Assembly (NCBI GenBank): GCA_003427395.1
Contig: BFEA01000417.1
Span: 242,476 to 306,475 of the forward strand
From: Chara braunii
Lineage: Eukaryota > Streptophyta > Charophyceae > Charales > Characeae
Direction of reading: 5' to 3'
Length of the DNA: 64,000 bases
Shown here: piece after piece, positions 20,343-33,173 of the stretch
How positions within the stretch are numbered: position 1 is the stretch's first letter
Layout: every line of letters begins with the position of its first letter
The notes under the pieces: model-generated
Seen by the model: only the letters and a program-made list of their open reading frames with translations
Database searches by the model: none
What the model was told of the DNA's origin: nothing
Position numbers and translations under genes: made by a program

Positions 20343-23135
20343 GCTACAGGATTTGCCGCGCTGCGTTGAAGTTTTTTTTTTACGTGTGTGTAAAGCGGTT
20401 TTGTCGGACTAACGGCGTGGCGGCATTAAGGTCTCTATAAGGGGAGGTGTTGTCCGCCCGTCGGCATGACAACGACGACATTGCTTTTGGGAGGTTACGC
20501 TGTCACTCCGGTGGGAAACTGCTGCCAATTTTTTGATACGGCGGCGTGGTACCGGTTTTGACGGCGGGGCTAGTGGTAGTTCCACTTTTATTTTTTTGTT
20601 GTGCCGCGGTTATAATGGGATCCAAGGTGGCCTGGAGATTAGGCTAGAGTTGGTGCACGTTTGGGGTTGTGGGGTAGTGGTGCGTGGGCCATCGGCATGA
20701 AGAAAGTGCGGGGTGAGTGCATACGACAGTGATTATTGGGCACGCGACACGTGCAGTTTTCAACCAGTGCCACCTTAATTTTTTGTGCGGCGTGCTGAGC
20801 AAGCGGATTTTGAGTTTGAGACCATACGGTGCTTTGGCGGTAATGTGGGACCACTTAGGACCATTCTGGGACCAGGTGGGACTGATTTTGAGATCAGGAC
20901 GAACTTGTTGGTGTGGTTATTGAGAGCGGACGTGGTGAAAGGCAGTGTAGCTTTGCGAGTTGGTTTGGGATAGATCCTTGGAGGACGTGGTGCAGTGGGA
21001 GTGCGTTGAGACTGTTCAGAACACTGGGATCACTTGGAATCTCACTTGTGCGAACACCCTTCTTGAGGTCTATCTCACTTGAGTCATTCCAATGAACCTG
21101 ACATTTGTTCATTTTGGCACTTGGAGAAAGAGGCGGCCGTCGTTCAATGGAACGGGCATAAGTTGTGGTGTTGTGGGCTGCATATTATCAACTTCAACGG
21201 AGGTTATCCTTTATTCTGATTGGAATATTACTCGAGCCAGATTAAACTTCACTCAAGGTCATTAAGTTGATTGACTCAGATTTCTCTTCACATCTGCGTG
21301 AACCCACACTTGCTTGACCCTGTTCATTGAATGTTCATTGAAAAGGCAAAGTAAATGTGTATTTGCATGTGAATGAAAATGTCTGACTTGGATATGGGAT
21401 TACACTATTTACCTTTGAACTTGTTTGTTGTGCTTCGCGGTATGTGCAAGTAGGTAGAAGAATGCTTGCAAAGGAGATTGATTGTGTCTGTTGGAGAAAA
21501 GTAACAAGGATTGTCTTTTCTTTACTTCTCACCTGCCTGCATGCCAAAAAGATTCGATGTTTTGAGAAACTTTAATTATGTGTGCACCATAAAATGAATT
21601 GAAATAAAACAGACAAGGTCAAAAGGGTTTAGTTTTCTCTTCATGATTGTTTTTTTCTATCTTGAATGACCTTATCTATCTATACCCGTCCAAATGATTA
21701 TCGTAATCTATCTCCTTTAGTTTCTAAGTTACCCAAAACTTAAGAGTAATGGGAAAAAAAAAACCTCCCTCTGGTGGACGCATTCTATTTCTAGGAAGCA
21801 TCAAAGGTGGGGGTTCGTATGCTATCAGAGCTGGCCCTGTTATCGACTTGGAGTGGACCCGATTCTTCGGAGGTGGTACTTTGCCGACTCGGGGGGTGAC
21901 GGCCCAACCTCTGAGATCCGCGTCTTCGGGCTTGGGCGAAGGGACGGAGTATCCACAGACCACTTCCTAGGGGGTTGGGCGTGTGAAGGCGTAAAGTGGA
22001 TCAACCCTCGTCAAGGAGTTGAATTAATATCCTTGCGGGTGGTCATTTTAGGTGTCACCGTTAGAATTTAAAGTTTGAAACTAAAGCGCTCCATCCCGTA
22101 AGAAGAAGTAGGTAATAAAGGTAATGGTTCTCTTTGGGCAGTGACAACAATTGCAGTTTTCTTTTGGGTAACCGGATGATGCAGATTGATACTTCATCAT
22201 CCGAGGAAATTGAAGAGTAATTATTGCTCAGGAGGACAAAGCGGCCAACAAAATTTTTATTTGCTAGATAAAAATTTTCTCAAGTAAACTGCATATGATG
22301 GAGGTGTGGTCGAACCGAGAGTTCAAACTTCGGTCAGGAACAAGATCACTTGTTGATCTTTATGGTAGCAGTGAAATGTACTTGCAGAAGTTATTCCTGA
22401 CGGGGTTTAGTAAGTGTCGACAGACCCAATCGTAAGTTAAATATCAGATTATCCTTCCTAATCTTTCGTCAATATCGAGCCTCCACCTCGGAAGCGGCAG
22501 TATAATAGTCTTTTTAGTCATATAGGGCGACAATAATAATTTTGGCAGATCATCTCCTCAAGTCAAAATCCTATCTTGTGCGATTTGATAAAAGTGTGTT
22601 AATTTTATTTATCTTTTAATTAGAGCATTATAAAAGGACTCGGATTATTTTATGGGTTTCACGTTTGGTTGAAGACGTCCTAGTCGACCGACGTTCGTTT
22701 CGTACCTAGAAGATCAGCGCCGTTGGGAACGGACAACGTTTGGGTCCACTTGGCGTTAACCAAGCGTACCTATATTCCAGCGAACGAGCAAACGCCCTCG
22801 GCTGACCTACCTCTGGAATTGCATATAAAAACTTTCACACGTGGGTCGGTAGCTCGGTAGGGATATGCCCCTGAGGGTGGTGACAGCCCCTCAGGGAAAG
22901 CAAGATGTGCCCCGTGAGAACCTATCCTGTCGTAGGGGACCGTGCGATGTACAGTTGGCGCTCCCGGCGAGAGCGACGAAGGGATGGTGTGACCACGGCA
23001 GCCTCCGCGGTTCGTGGGATGTTTTGTGTCATTCCAAAGTTGTCTCTTGTTTTGTTTTTCTTTTAACTCCTGCGTGGGATAGCCGGGAGGGCTCCCGCAC
23101 TTTGCAAAAAGGCAGGAGCCGATGCGCTCGACAGG

Positions 23136-23153
23136 TGGCGCCGTTGCCCGGGA
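23136..23153 (+). other. Primer binding site (tRNA-Asp)
   Basis: TGGCGCCGTTGCCCGGGA lies two bases after the LTR end. It matches the tRNA-Asp-type PBS (TGGCGCCGTTGCCGGGGA) of plant Athila/Tat-type Ty3 elements, with a small difference in the C/G run. Confidence 0.8.
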
Positions 23154-23392
23154 CAGCGGCTATCTACCGTTGTCTCTGGCGGAACGACATTCGGCTAATA
23201 TTATTGAATAACACTTTGAAAATATGATGAAATGTTGTTTGTAACTTGGAGTGATCTGACCACTCGTTGTTTTGTTTGTAGAAGCGAGTGGTACTAATGA
23301 TTCTTTTATCAGCCAGTTAAAATTGATCTTGCTAGTATTGAAATGATAAGATTGAAGGTTAAATAATTATTTTTCCTATTTATTAACAAAGT

Positions 23393-23746
23393 ATGTTGCA
23401 GGACATCATAATGACGAAAGGAACATTTGCTTATATGAGCCCTCTCCTTGAAGGCAGTGAGGTTACCGAATTCTTGCAGACATTTCAGAGTTTGGCAATG
23501 GGGATGAATTGGGAGGAACATCATACGTTTCTTTTCGTCTTGAATTTTATCGTCAAAAGGTTGAAACCTGATATTAGACTTCTTTCTCGAGCATCTGAGA
23601 TTTGGGTTGAATTCGAGAGACTGATACTAGCTAAGTTCCCGGAATCCCCTGAACAAAGAGTGTTGACGGGAAAAAGGAAGTTAAGTAGTGAGTCCGACCA
23701 GTTTGAGCGACCTCACAAACTTACGAAAATTGAAAGGGTTACGTGA
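23393..23746 (+). pseudogene. gag: Ty3-type gag (capsid) remnant
   Basis: A 117-residue frame starting MLQDIIMTKGTFAYM, 240 bp after the PBS. The pattern EVTEFLQTFQSLA...MNWEEHH...RASEIWVEFERLILAKFPES fits the retrotransposon gag core, a helical capsid domain ending with a WxEFxxxxxxxF motif. It stops after 117 codons, whereas intact gag proteins are several hundred residues. A zinc-knuckle remnant follows at 23918. The long LTR and short interior suggest a non-autonomous, decayed element. Assignment is by pattern only. Confidence 0.6.
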
Positions 23747-23917
23747 AATTTGACCCAAGAGGGTCAAGGGACCGGTAAGAAAGGGAAGCAAGCTATAAGC
23801 CAGCACGAGGTGTAAGAAAACATTCGCAATGCTTCGGATGATAATCTAAATCACGGTGAATGCTCAAATCCAGAAGTCAAGGCAAACAAAATTCTTAGGT
23901 ATCGCAAGCTTTGAAAA

Positions 23918-23959
23918 TATACATATTGTGGCATGTGAGGTCATAAAATAAGATTTTGC
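23918..23959 (+). pseudogene. gag zinc-knuckle (CCHC) remnant
   Basis: Translation gives YTYCGM*GHKIRFC. The spacing C-x4-H-x4-C is intact. The first cysteine reads Tyr and there is a TGA inside, where Trp or similar is usual. This fits the nucleocapsid end of the gag above and shows it is dead. Confidence 0.6.
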
Positions 23960-25764
23960 AGACGCCTTGACTACCATATTAGAGAGGGAATTGTAAGGAG
24001 GCGAGAAAATAGAATCTGCAAAGATTGGAATCATGTCCCCATCTTCCCTACTAAAAACAAATTTATTAGAGATGTGATTTTTTATCGCATGTGAGGGAGA
24101 TTAAAAAGTTAAAATAAATCTTAGATGTCGTCTCCATTCTTTGGTCAATTGTCATTACTACTCGATTTTGAGGTACCTTTTTAGGTATTGTTGAAAGATC
24201 GCTAAATCATATTTATGGGTATCTTGGTTATCCTGGTTTATGACATAAAGTTTTTTTGTTTTCAGTATTGGGAGGAAGGCACGATATGAGGAACAAACTT
24301 TGATCAGATATACTTGTTTATTCTAATTGGATTTACATTAGGGCTAATTTGAATTTTGTTGATACAATGAAGTAGAGATCGAGGGAGTTCTGATGTGATG
24401 TCAACTATGGGTTGACTAGGTTTCGGTTACTCAAACGAACTCGTGTTATTAATAATTGATAAGTGTTATACTTAGAACTGATTGTGTCCTCTTTGTTAAA
24501 ACCGCATTCATATTTTCGTGTGGTATGGATGAACTTTTATTATAATAAATGAATGATTAAATTGTGTCATTATGAAATTCCACGTGAAAGCATTTGTTGT
24601 GAATTGTTGTTAATTGTTGTTAATTGTTGTTAATTGTATTATTGATAATTTGAATGTAATGGTTATTTGTTCGTTGTCATGTTACGATATCTTTCTGGTC
24701 TAATTGTGAGCTCTATAGGTGGTAGTGAGGCTCGCATCGGAGCTGCGCTCCTGGTCCATAGTGAGATGTTTTCTTCCAAATCCTATCTGGTTTAAGGAAG
24801 AGAGGTTACACTATCATTGAAAGAGAGGAAGGTGTTGTAGCCTTATTAAGACACTGTTTATAAAGGAGACGATTATCGTAAGGTACGAGAAAAGGAGTGT
24901 TTACCTAATCTCATATCAATAAGGATCACTTCACCTCCACGACCAAACCCTAACCAACTTGGCGTATGCGGAGTGCAGATATCTAACTCTATAGGGAGGG
25001 GATTGATGAGGTCACGACGCTGGAATCGGAGGGAATGTGGTGAGGATCGAATCTTAAGCGGGGCTTGATGTCGAAATGTTATCCTTATACGGATTACACC
25101 GCTCCTCGACGCATATCACAAAAGTTCAAAAACATCGCACATGATCATCATGATAGCTATGTGAGTTGTTTTTCTCTCTGAAGTTGGAATATGAACAAAA
25201 CTTCGGTGATAAATTTTGAATGAATGGTTGCTCTCTGAGTGGTTCGAACATCTTTCGATAGGTTGATCTATGATGATATCAACCTAAAGGTTGTCGATTT
25301 TAGGCTTACCAGGGGCAAAATCTGGTAAAAATTCAGGAAGACAAAATTGTTGGCCGCCAGTGGGTTTGATTCTGGGACCATTCCGAAAAGGATCCTCTAT
25401 AATTTAGACTTTCGGGAGTTGAATCTGAGTTCAAGTTTTCATTTTTAGGTTTGTAAGGGACGAAATTTGGTACTATTCCAATTGGTGAGTAGAAAATTAT
25501 TAATTTTTAAGCTTCTGGAGGCTGAATCCAATTTTGTTGTTTATGATATCTAGGCTTTTGGAGACCGAATCCAGTTTTGTAATATTTAGGCTTATGGAGG
25601 CTGAATCAAGGTTGTTGGTAAAAGTTACGACTTTGTTTCGGACAAATGTTTTGTATTGTTGTGTATTCTAATTGTTGTTTTCACATAAAAATTTCATAGA
25701 AATCATAACTTTGTATTTTTGATGGTGAACGACGAGGTCGTCGTTCAACGAGGTCCGAGAATGC
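23960..25764 (+). other. Decayed retrotransposon interior
   Basis: AT-rich, with no protease, reverse transcriptase, RNase H or integrase motif seen in any frame. An 11-bp TTGTTGTTAA-type repeat lies at 24600-24640. Degenerate words GGCTT(A/T)(T/C)(G/C)GAG and GAATCCAATTTTG recur at 25280-25620. Only about 2.6 kb separates the two LTRs. Confidence 0.6.
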
Positions 25765-26518
25765 TATCGGGGCAGAAACCTTGACAAGGGTATCTGCCCG
25801 GTGTTTTTAAATGTCGGACTGTGTCTGACAGAGTAAAGGATTATCCGGGTTTCGTAACTTGATGAGATGGGTTATATGCCGAAAGTTTATTCATATCTGA
25901 CCTATGACTGGGAGACTAAAAATTTTCGAGCTTCAGTTCGGACACGTGTAGCGTCTGAGAGTAAAAACAGTAGCTGGCAGTGCTTCGTTTTTTTTTTGAA
26001 GATGCAGAAGAGCACGGACGTGGAACGACTAAAGTTAAGCCTATTCTACCTAAAATAATTCAGGGCCTAAGTAGGTTGAAAAGGGGTCGCCACAACGGAG
26101 GTTGGAACTGCGCCGTGAGAGAAATAAGAAGTTTTTTTCTATTTTTCGGGTCACCGGGGCTTCCGCGCCGAGCATCGGAGGGGATGGTGTTGTGGCATGC
26201 TGAGTGGGGCAACTGCTGAGGCGGTGGAGCGACGACAAACCAGCCAGCCACGGAAACAGGCGGGCCTAACAAGGCCGCTTAAGGGTGGCCTGCTAGGTGC
26301 CACAACCCTTCATATAGAAGGGTTGCTTTTATCTTTATGTGAGGTAGGACTTAGCCCATTATGTAGCAGACCAGGCTGATATGCGACCGATGCAGGGATC
26401 GAAGCCGGAATGCCTCAATGGGCTAGCTTCTTTTGGAGCAGCCAAAGCGGTCGGGCGTGGCCGATTTCGGCCGCGCGATCACCAGGATCTCGCTGCTGCA
26501 ATCACCCGCGCGGAGGTC

Positions 26519-26650
26519 AGTATGGCCCTTGCACTTTCAAGGATGACACACATAAATAGAGAAATGACCCAAATATTTTCTCGATCCCGACTGGATTCAA
26601 ACTCGGGTCTGTATCTCAGCACGACGTAGGACAAGACGTTGGCTTCAGTC
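26519..26650. pseudogene. U6 3'-end fused to tRNA-like sequence (3' LTR)
   Basis: 26519-26578 resembles the U6 3' end (AAGGATGACACACATAAATA and GAGAAATGACCCAAATATTT). A minus-strand tRNA-like B-box region follows. It aligns with 18068-18215. Here the AAGGATGACAC part is closer to real U6. Confidence 0.75.
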
Positions 26651-27625
26651 AACGGCAAAAAAAAAAAAATTGATTGTAGTGGAGCGCCAGCTGGCGCAAT
26701 GAGAAGTGACTGGGGCGTTGTAAGCCCCAGTCCACTTAATAGTCGCCCATGAAAAGAGGCGACCATTTTTCTACAGCCAGGTAAGTTTTGTTTTGTTGTT
26801 TTTTGTTTTTTTTTTTCGTCTTATTTTTTCAGATTTTCTTAGATTTTCTTCAATTTTTTTAGATTTCGTTTTTGTCTTATTCGGTTGTAATTTCATAGGG
26901 GCACCCGCTCGTTTTGACGAACGAGTTGCTAATGTGGGTAAGGCGAAATCAAATGTCTCTACTGCTAGGACATGCAAATATGCCACTACCACTACTACTA
27001 CTACCACTACGAGAGGGAGGGGACCTACCTAGTGGTGAACGAGTGTCACGGTTGGGCAATGCAACGACCAGCAGGTAAGTTTGCTACCATGTACCTTGTG
27101 CCTGTTCAGTGAACAGGCTGCAAAACGTCGCCTGTACCTGGTGCCGAGGGCATCCGGATACGGGCGCGTGGGGCAAGTAGAAAAGAAGGCCCTACTGGGC
27201 TTGACTCTAGTTCAACTATGTGAAATGATTGTGAGGGGCTGGTCGTTTGAGCTGCCCCTCACAGGGAAAAGGAGGGGGTGTGTGTGCACCTGGCCACTGC
27301 CGGGGCCAGGTTCTCAAGTGGTTTCCAACACTTTGTGCAGCAAACCAACTAGGGAGCCGACTCTAAGTCTGGTCAGGCTTAGGGGAAGATGCATTACTGA
27401 GGCTGAGCCTCAACAATAGCAGATCAACGAGGGAGCGGTGAGATACAACCACCCCTTGCTACACTAAAGTCAAAATGAAGCCAGGTCCGTTTCCTTCTGG
27501 ATGGACCTGATCTTTTGGGCTATGTGGAGCAGATAGAGGCCCTTGATCTCTTTTGGAAATCAAGGGCCCAGCCTGAGCTCAAATTTTTGGTTGAGGGCTC
27601 AAGCTGCTACCACCACCTCCCTCAA

Positions 27626-27635
27626 CTATATAAGC
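27626..27635 (+). promoter_or_regulatory. TATA box of 3' LTR
   Basis: CTATATAAGC occurs in a block absent from the 5' LTR but matched at 12021 in LTR copy III. It is the likely core promoter of the B-type LTR. Confidence 0.6.
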
Positions 27636-29954
27636 AGCCACTGCCCCAACTGCCTCAAACTTATGAGGCAGTGATACTGCTCATTTGTTGGAGGGCAAAT
27701 GCCGTAGGTGCTGGAGGAGAGACTGCCGGAGTTTGGAGAGAAAAGGGTGTTGGTGGAGGAAGTGGAGGTCTGCAGAAACATCGAGGGTGAGAGAGGGGCA
27801 GCCATAGCCAGAGGCTGGAGGCTCTCTGCCCCACCCTCGTGTTAGTGTTGTGGCTGACGGGCTGCTTCAGGGTCCGGACGGTGCGGTAAGTGGCACCTCA
27901 TTTTGTGGGGTTATGCTGCAGAGATTTAGGCACGACGACAACATGGTGGGGAGATGCTGTCGGACTGCCGCCAAGACCTTTATAACGGAAGGTGCCACAG
28001 GATTTGCCGCGGGCGTTGAAGGTTTTTTTTTACGTGAGTGTGGGGTGGTTCTGCCGGACTGGCGGCGTGGCGGCATTAAGGTTCTCTCTAAGGGGAGGTG
28101 ATGTCTGTTCGGCGGCATGACAACGGCGATATTTTTTTTGGGAGGTTACGCTGTTAAATTTTTGGCACGGCAGCGGTAATTCGGTGGGAAACGACTGCCA
28201 ATTTTTTGATACGGGGGTGTCGAGCGCATCGGTCCGACACCGCACAAGGCAGAGCGGGACCCTCTCGACCTCGTCACGCAGGACTTGGATCTACCTCGTC
28301 ACGAACACACAAATGGAGCTTCCTTAGGCCGCTCCGGCCGAGTGCGCCAGCCATACCTCTCGCGAGCCCCTACGACAGGATAGGGCCTACGCGAGGCACA
28401 ACTTACCTCCACCTTACGGGAGCTGTCACCTTCTTTCGATGGGGGTAACCCCGCGGAGCTACCAGTCCACAGTACGAAAGCTAATCAATTGCAATTTCAG
28501 AGGTGGACCAGCCGAGGGCGTTTCTCGTTCGTTGTACAATAGAAGGTACACGCGGTAATACACCTCTGTCGGACCCGCACGCGAATCGACATCTTGGGGG
28601 GCTGAGGTCCCAAGCGTGACTCGTCGTCGGTCGACTAGGACGCATCCCACACACCACGCGCACACCACTCTACGAACATAAAAATAAAATACACACACAC
28701 ACACACATTGAACAACGCGACAACACTCCTAGTCCCTTAGTAGCCGTCCCATAACCTTTCGATGCGGAAATCGGATAGGCGTCGCGCGCGAGACTTGATA
28801 TAAAACCGCGCGGTCGCAGGGCTAACTCATATCGACTTGCAATGCAAATGTACGCAAGCAGTCGCAATGATGGCGTACTATGTAGTACCCATGCTCATGC
28901 GGTCCTCGTTAATCTCGAGGGTCGCATTCGACACTCAAGTGTCGGCTGACACGCGCCTTGAGGGTTAATCTCTCGACGCTGGACAACCGCCATGCGTGGT
29001 TGAAAACCACACACCCTCTTCTGCACTCTGTGCACAGTGGGTGGTACACAGGTCCATACCTGTGGTGATAGTCGTCTCTTATTGCCCTGGAGATGAGCCC
29101 CACTCCAGGCCTGGGCAGAAGTCAAGGGGTTTGACTTTGATGGCTGCCACGGACTATAACGTCTAACTATAAAAATTAACAAGCAAAATCATCCAATAAA
29201 TAAATAAATAAGCATCCTAATACTCATATATCAAGTCAAGACCCGAGATAGCAACCAAAGGAGGGGGAAACATAAACCCATCAGGTATGCAGATCCTGCG
29301 ACACATGATTGTCATTCTCACTGCCTCCAAAGTATGACCCATATACCAAGCTCCGAAATACTAACCTGCATAAAACACAGGCATACACAATAGCCACATT
29401 GCCATACACCAATGTGGTCAACTTTACTGTTTCTTGTTACTCACACCACGCCTCACACACTCAAACCCCAATCATAGTCCAACCTTCCATAAATCTCACA
29501 CGTTCTTTATAATGGCCATTAAAAGAAGTCCAGCTAAAACCATCAAAGAAACATATCAAATCTCCGGGCTAAGGCAATCAGGTTGAGGTACAGCTGTAAG
29601 CAAAGTTGTGTCGTGAGCCGACAAGTCGGCGATCGACCAACTGACCTGTTATCAGTGATAACAGAAGGTGATCCTTGTAGGATCAACCTGAAACTAGTCC
29701 AAGTCCTGAATGACTGTCCAAGAAAGGTCTATACCATAAACAGGTCAATGCCCAAGTTAAATCATCAACATATGGGGGATAAACCTCCATAGTCCATTCT
29801 CACTCAAACCACGTGTCAACTAGGTCTAAGCCTACCTCTAAGCCAGTGCCCAAAGCAAAGGTAGACTAATGGCAGAATCTACCCCATTCAGAGTGGATCG
29901 CCAGAATCGTCACCTGTCAAAATATAATCTAACTCCTCGAAATCAAGAAAATTT

Positions 29955-30350
29955 CGGCAGCGCTTCCCGTAGGAAAAGTGTCTTTTCAGAATTTATATCA
30001 ACCCGAATATGAAAACAAAAATAGCCTTTGACTGTCAAAAGTTCAATTTTGTCTAACTCCCTGAATTAGCAAAGATTTGGGCAACACTCTCTTTAGGAAA
30101 GCGTTTTTCGAAAATTTATACAAAGCTAAGTGCAAAACTTAGGAATGACTTTGACTTCTCAAAGTCCAATTTTGTCTAACTCCCTGAACTAGCAAAAATT
30201 TGGGCGACACTCCCTTTAGAAAAGGAGACTTTCCAGATTTTTACTAGGTCAGATATAAGAAAAGACAGGTTGAACTTTGACAAGTCAAGAATTGACTAAC
30301 TCCTTGGATTTGTAGAAATTTCGGCAGCGCTTCCCGTAGAGAAAGTAGTT
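29955..30350 (-). repeat. Array 2, copy 2
   Basis: Four units on the minus strand, near 29960, 30085, 30205 and 30322, carry GCAGCGCTTCCCGTAGGAAA or a variant when read on the + strand, about 120 bp apart. Each is preceded by AAATTT(C/G)GG and flanked by CTAACTCC(C/T)TG. Confidence 0.7.
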
Positions 30351-30789
30351 TCCCAAGATCTATACAAAGCCAAGTACAAAAAAGAGATCCCAGAAAATGC
30401 AAGAATTGATCTAAGGAAAAAACTTAGCTCAGAAAATGCAGAAATTGACACTAACTCCTATGGCTCTACCATGTGCCGAGCGACTACAGCAACTGCCTAT
30501 CAAACTGAAACTCAAACCAAGTAGTAGCCTCACTCAGTTGCATGCAGGCTAAGCCACAAAGGTAAGTACTCTCACCCTCCCAAAGTCAGCCTGAACAAAC
30601 AATAGTTCATGATCTCTCAATGATTTAACCCTTTATACCCAGCTTACATAAGCCATAGGTCAGGTCACATGAACTTACAGAGCGCGCCCAACTTAGCCAG
30701 GCCTAGAGTCAAAATACCTAAACTTATAGAGCGTTCTGACTCAGCCAAATATACAGAAACAGAGGGCACAACTACTTTTCTCTTCCTTA

Positions 30790-31514
30790 GGGCATACGAC
30801 TAAGCCATTCATCTTAGAAACAATGCTTAGTCGCCCTAAACTGTTTAATATCCAAGTTATATATATCTCTCTGAACCTTAATCTTTCAGGTGGGCGTAGA
30901 ACTGAGTCATTCATCTTAGAAACAATGCTCAGCCGGCCCAAAGTTACCTTCAGTGGTACTCTTAGTTGTACTCTCTTCAAATTACGATAAGCTATAGTCA
31001 GACCATCCAATCTTATGAAACCCGTGTCTGACTAGCCTGTTCGTAATAAGATAGTAATAATGTATAGCCTTGGGTTCCAGCATGTGCAAGGCTTTGAGCC
31101 AGACCCCCTAAACTTACAGAAGGATATAACTCTCTGCCTGATTTATTTTTCTCTGAGCCATCATGTGTGTGGCATTGAGTCAAACCCCCTGAACTTACAG
31201 AAGGGTCGGCCTCTTTGCCAAAGGTTACTTCTTCAAAATAAAAGCAGGAAGAGACCGAGCCACCTGAACTTACAGAACAGCTCGGTCCCCTCGTTCAGAA
31301 ACAAAAGAAAATCGGGAAAACCCAAAGAAAACAAGGCAATTCAAGGCACCAAAACTTATTGAGCGCCCTGAGTCCCTGTAAATCAAGCGCAATCAACCCC
31401 TCGCCAGTCAGAGCAGTTAAGCCACCTAAACTTATAGAGCGTCCTGACTCTCCATGCAATTCGGGAAATAAAACACAGCAGTCAGGCCATCCAATCTTAT
31501 GGAACATGCCTGAC
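30790..31514 (-). repeat. Array 1: constant-loop hairpins, copy 2
   Basis: Read on the + strand, stems are CGACTAAGC/GCTTAGTCG (30797/30825), CTGAG/CTCAG (30902/30928), TAGTCAGAC/GTCTGACTA (30995/31026), GACCGAGC/GCTCGGTC (31253/31280), TCAAGGC/GCCCTGA with one mismatch (31341/31365) and GTCAGGC/GCCTGAC (31481/31508). A weak unit lies near 31416. Loops are 19-22 nt, grading from CATTCATCTTAGAAACAAT to CATCCAATCTTATGGAACAT. Units near 31087 and 31172 keep the loop but have lost pairing. Confidence 0.8.
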
Positions 31515-33173
31515 CCTATAAGACCCTTTCAATCTCAAGCAGAACCACCTTCCTCCCATCCTTCCCCCAGATGCATTCCCCTTTGTTCACAGTTTGCTTT
31601 CAGGCAACCAATCAAAGTCTGAAACTGAAATCTGCACGCACATTCCTTTATTTCCGTCTGACCTTTGTCCTGAAAGTCAATCCAAAGTCAAAATATAGGG
31701 AACGCACCGCATAACCAGTCAATGTAAAAGGGCGTACATGTAGGGGCTATAATCCAGGTGTATAAAAGGCAAGAGTAAGATTACCGTACAATTCTCTGCC
31801 TCCAGGACTCCTCCTGAGTCCCGGCAGAGCTCCCGCAAACGGTGGGGCAAACCTCCCACAGAGGCCTTGGCGCGGATTACAGGTTGCAATCCCGCCTGCC
31901 GCCTTCCTCTCAGAATCAGCAGACTAGACTTAGAGTAAGAAGGACAGCAGTTGGAAGGTTTAGTCTCTCAGATCCTAGAGAGGTACGCTCAGACTCGCGT
32001 GAGAGGGCCTTGATACCTTGATATTTCAGAGGGCCCCGCAATGGCAGCCAATAAGCAGCCGCTGAAGTCAAACGGCCGAGTCTAACTCTTTGACGACATC
32101 CGGGGTTGTACCGTGGACCCCCCCCCCCCCCACCTTTGTACGCTTTGACCGCACCTCCTATGCCATACTCTTGTTTCCCTGCTACTACGCAGCAGTCCGC
32201 ACGATTGTCAATAGCGCGGCAACCCTCAACAAACACAACCACTTTTGCAGCAAAGGCACAGTCCGAACGAGTCGTGCTTCTGCATGCAAGCTCGGCCCCA
32301 ACTACTCTATTTGGTAACTTGAGCAGCGCATTTGCCAGCAAATAGCCCTTCAAGCCGCGGTTGATTTGCAGTTAGCCCGCTCAGCGAACTAAGTCGCACA
32401 TCAGTCAGACACCAAGCCTGCAACTTCGCTGTTGTCTGACGAACCACCGGCAACTCCCTCGAAGACCTGCCACCGCAACGATGGTCAGCAGCCAGCGGCA
32501 GTCGCCCGCTGAAACAACCGACACAAGCAACAGCAAGGGGAGGCTGCCCAACAGCCACTCAATGCAACGATAAGCCGCAGCAGGGCAGCCGATATCAGAC
32601 TGTAACGGCCGTAGCAACTGCAGCTGAGTGTAGCGGCCAGCAAGATCAGGCAACGTGCGAGATGGCGCTGGCCAGGGCACTGCGGCTCAGGCTTTGACCA
32701 CCCGCTACCTCAACCCACCAAGAAGGCCTGCGTCGCGGCCAAACCTCCGCTGCTCCGCCCGTTCCCGCGCTCGGTGAGTGTTTTCTTTCACTCTCCCTCT
32801 CTGTCGCTCAGTTATCGGGACGGGCAGCGCTCCGACCAACAGGTGAGTCTTCAACCTCACACTCTAGCCTCTTCTCGCCCTCTGTCCGTCAGAATGATCA
32901 ACACTCCAACCTGGCTGGTAAGTACATTCTCTCCCCGTCGGCCCCTTTTCCACTGTTCTGGCTCCCCTGTATACCATGCCATTTTGTCGGATGCACCTGG
33001 AGCTAACCCACACCCAGGTTCATTCACCCCGCTCAGCCTTTGTCCTTAGCCTTTCCCCGCTATGTACAACGCAACCATTGATCCCCATAGCATCAATACT
33101 AACATACTAACTTTGAATCCAGCGCTATAGTCTATTTCGCCCAGCCTAGGAACCCCTGATTAGTATTTTACTT

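Larger units (their letters stand above)
17314..23133 (+). mobile_element. 5' LTR (B-type) of nested retrotransposon
   Basis: It begins TGTCGGGGCAAATACC and ends GCTCGACA, two bases before a tRNA-Asp PBS. It is 5820 bp long, or about 4.74 kb without the 1071-bp MULE and its duplicated target. It aligns along its length with the 3' LTR (25765-28217 plus 35266-37872). It contains a U6/tRNA-like segment at 17935-18215. Compared with the 3' LTR it lacks about 0.3 kb near 20085, including the TATA box. Many mismatches with its partner show it is old. Confidence 0.75.
25765..28217 (+). mobile_element. 3' LTR (B-type), part 1
   Basis: It starts TATCGGGGCAGAAACC (ancestral TG changed to TA) with the start palindrome, and aligns with 17314-20545 apart from the MULE. 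It contains the U6/tRNA-like segment (26519-26650) and, unlike the 5' LTR, keeps the TATA region (27430-27740). It breaks at 28217, where a minus-strand LTR is inserted. The LTR resumes at 35266. Confidence 0.75.
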
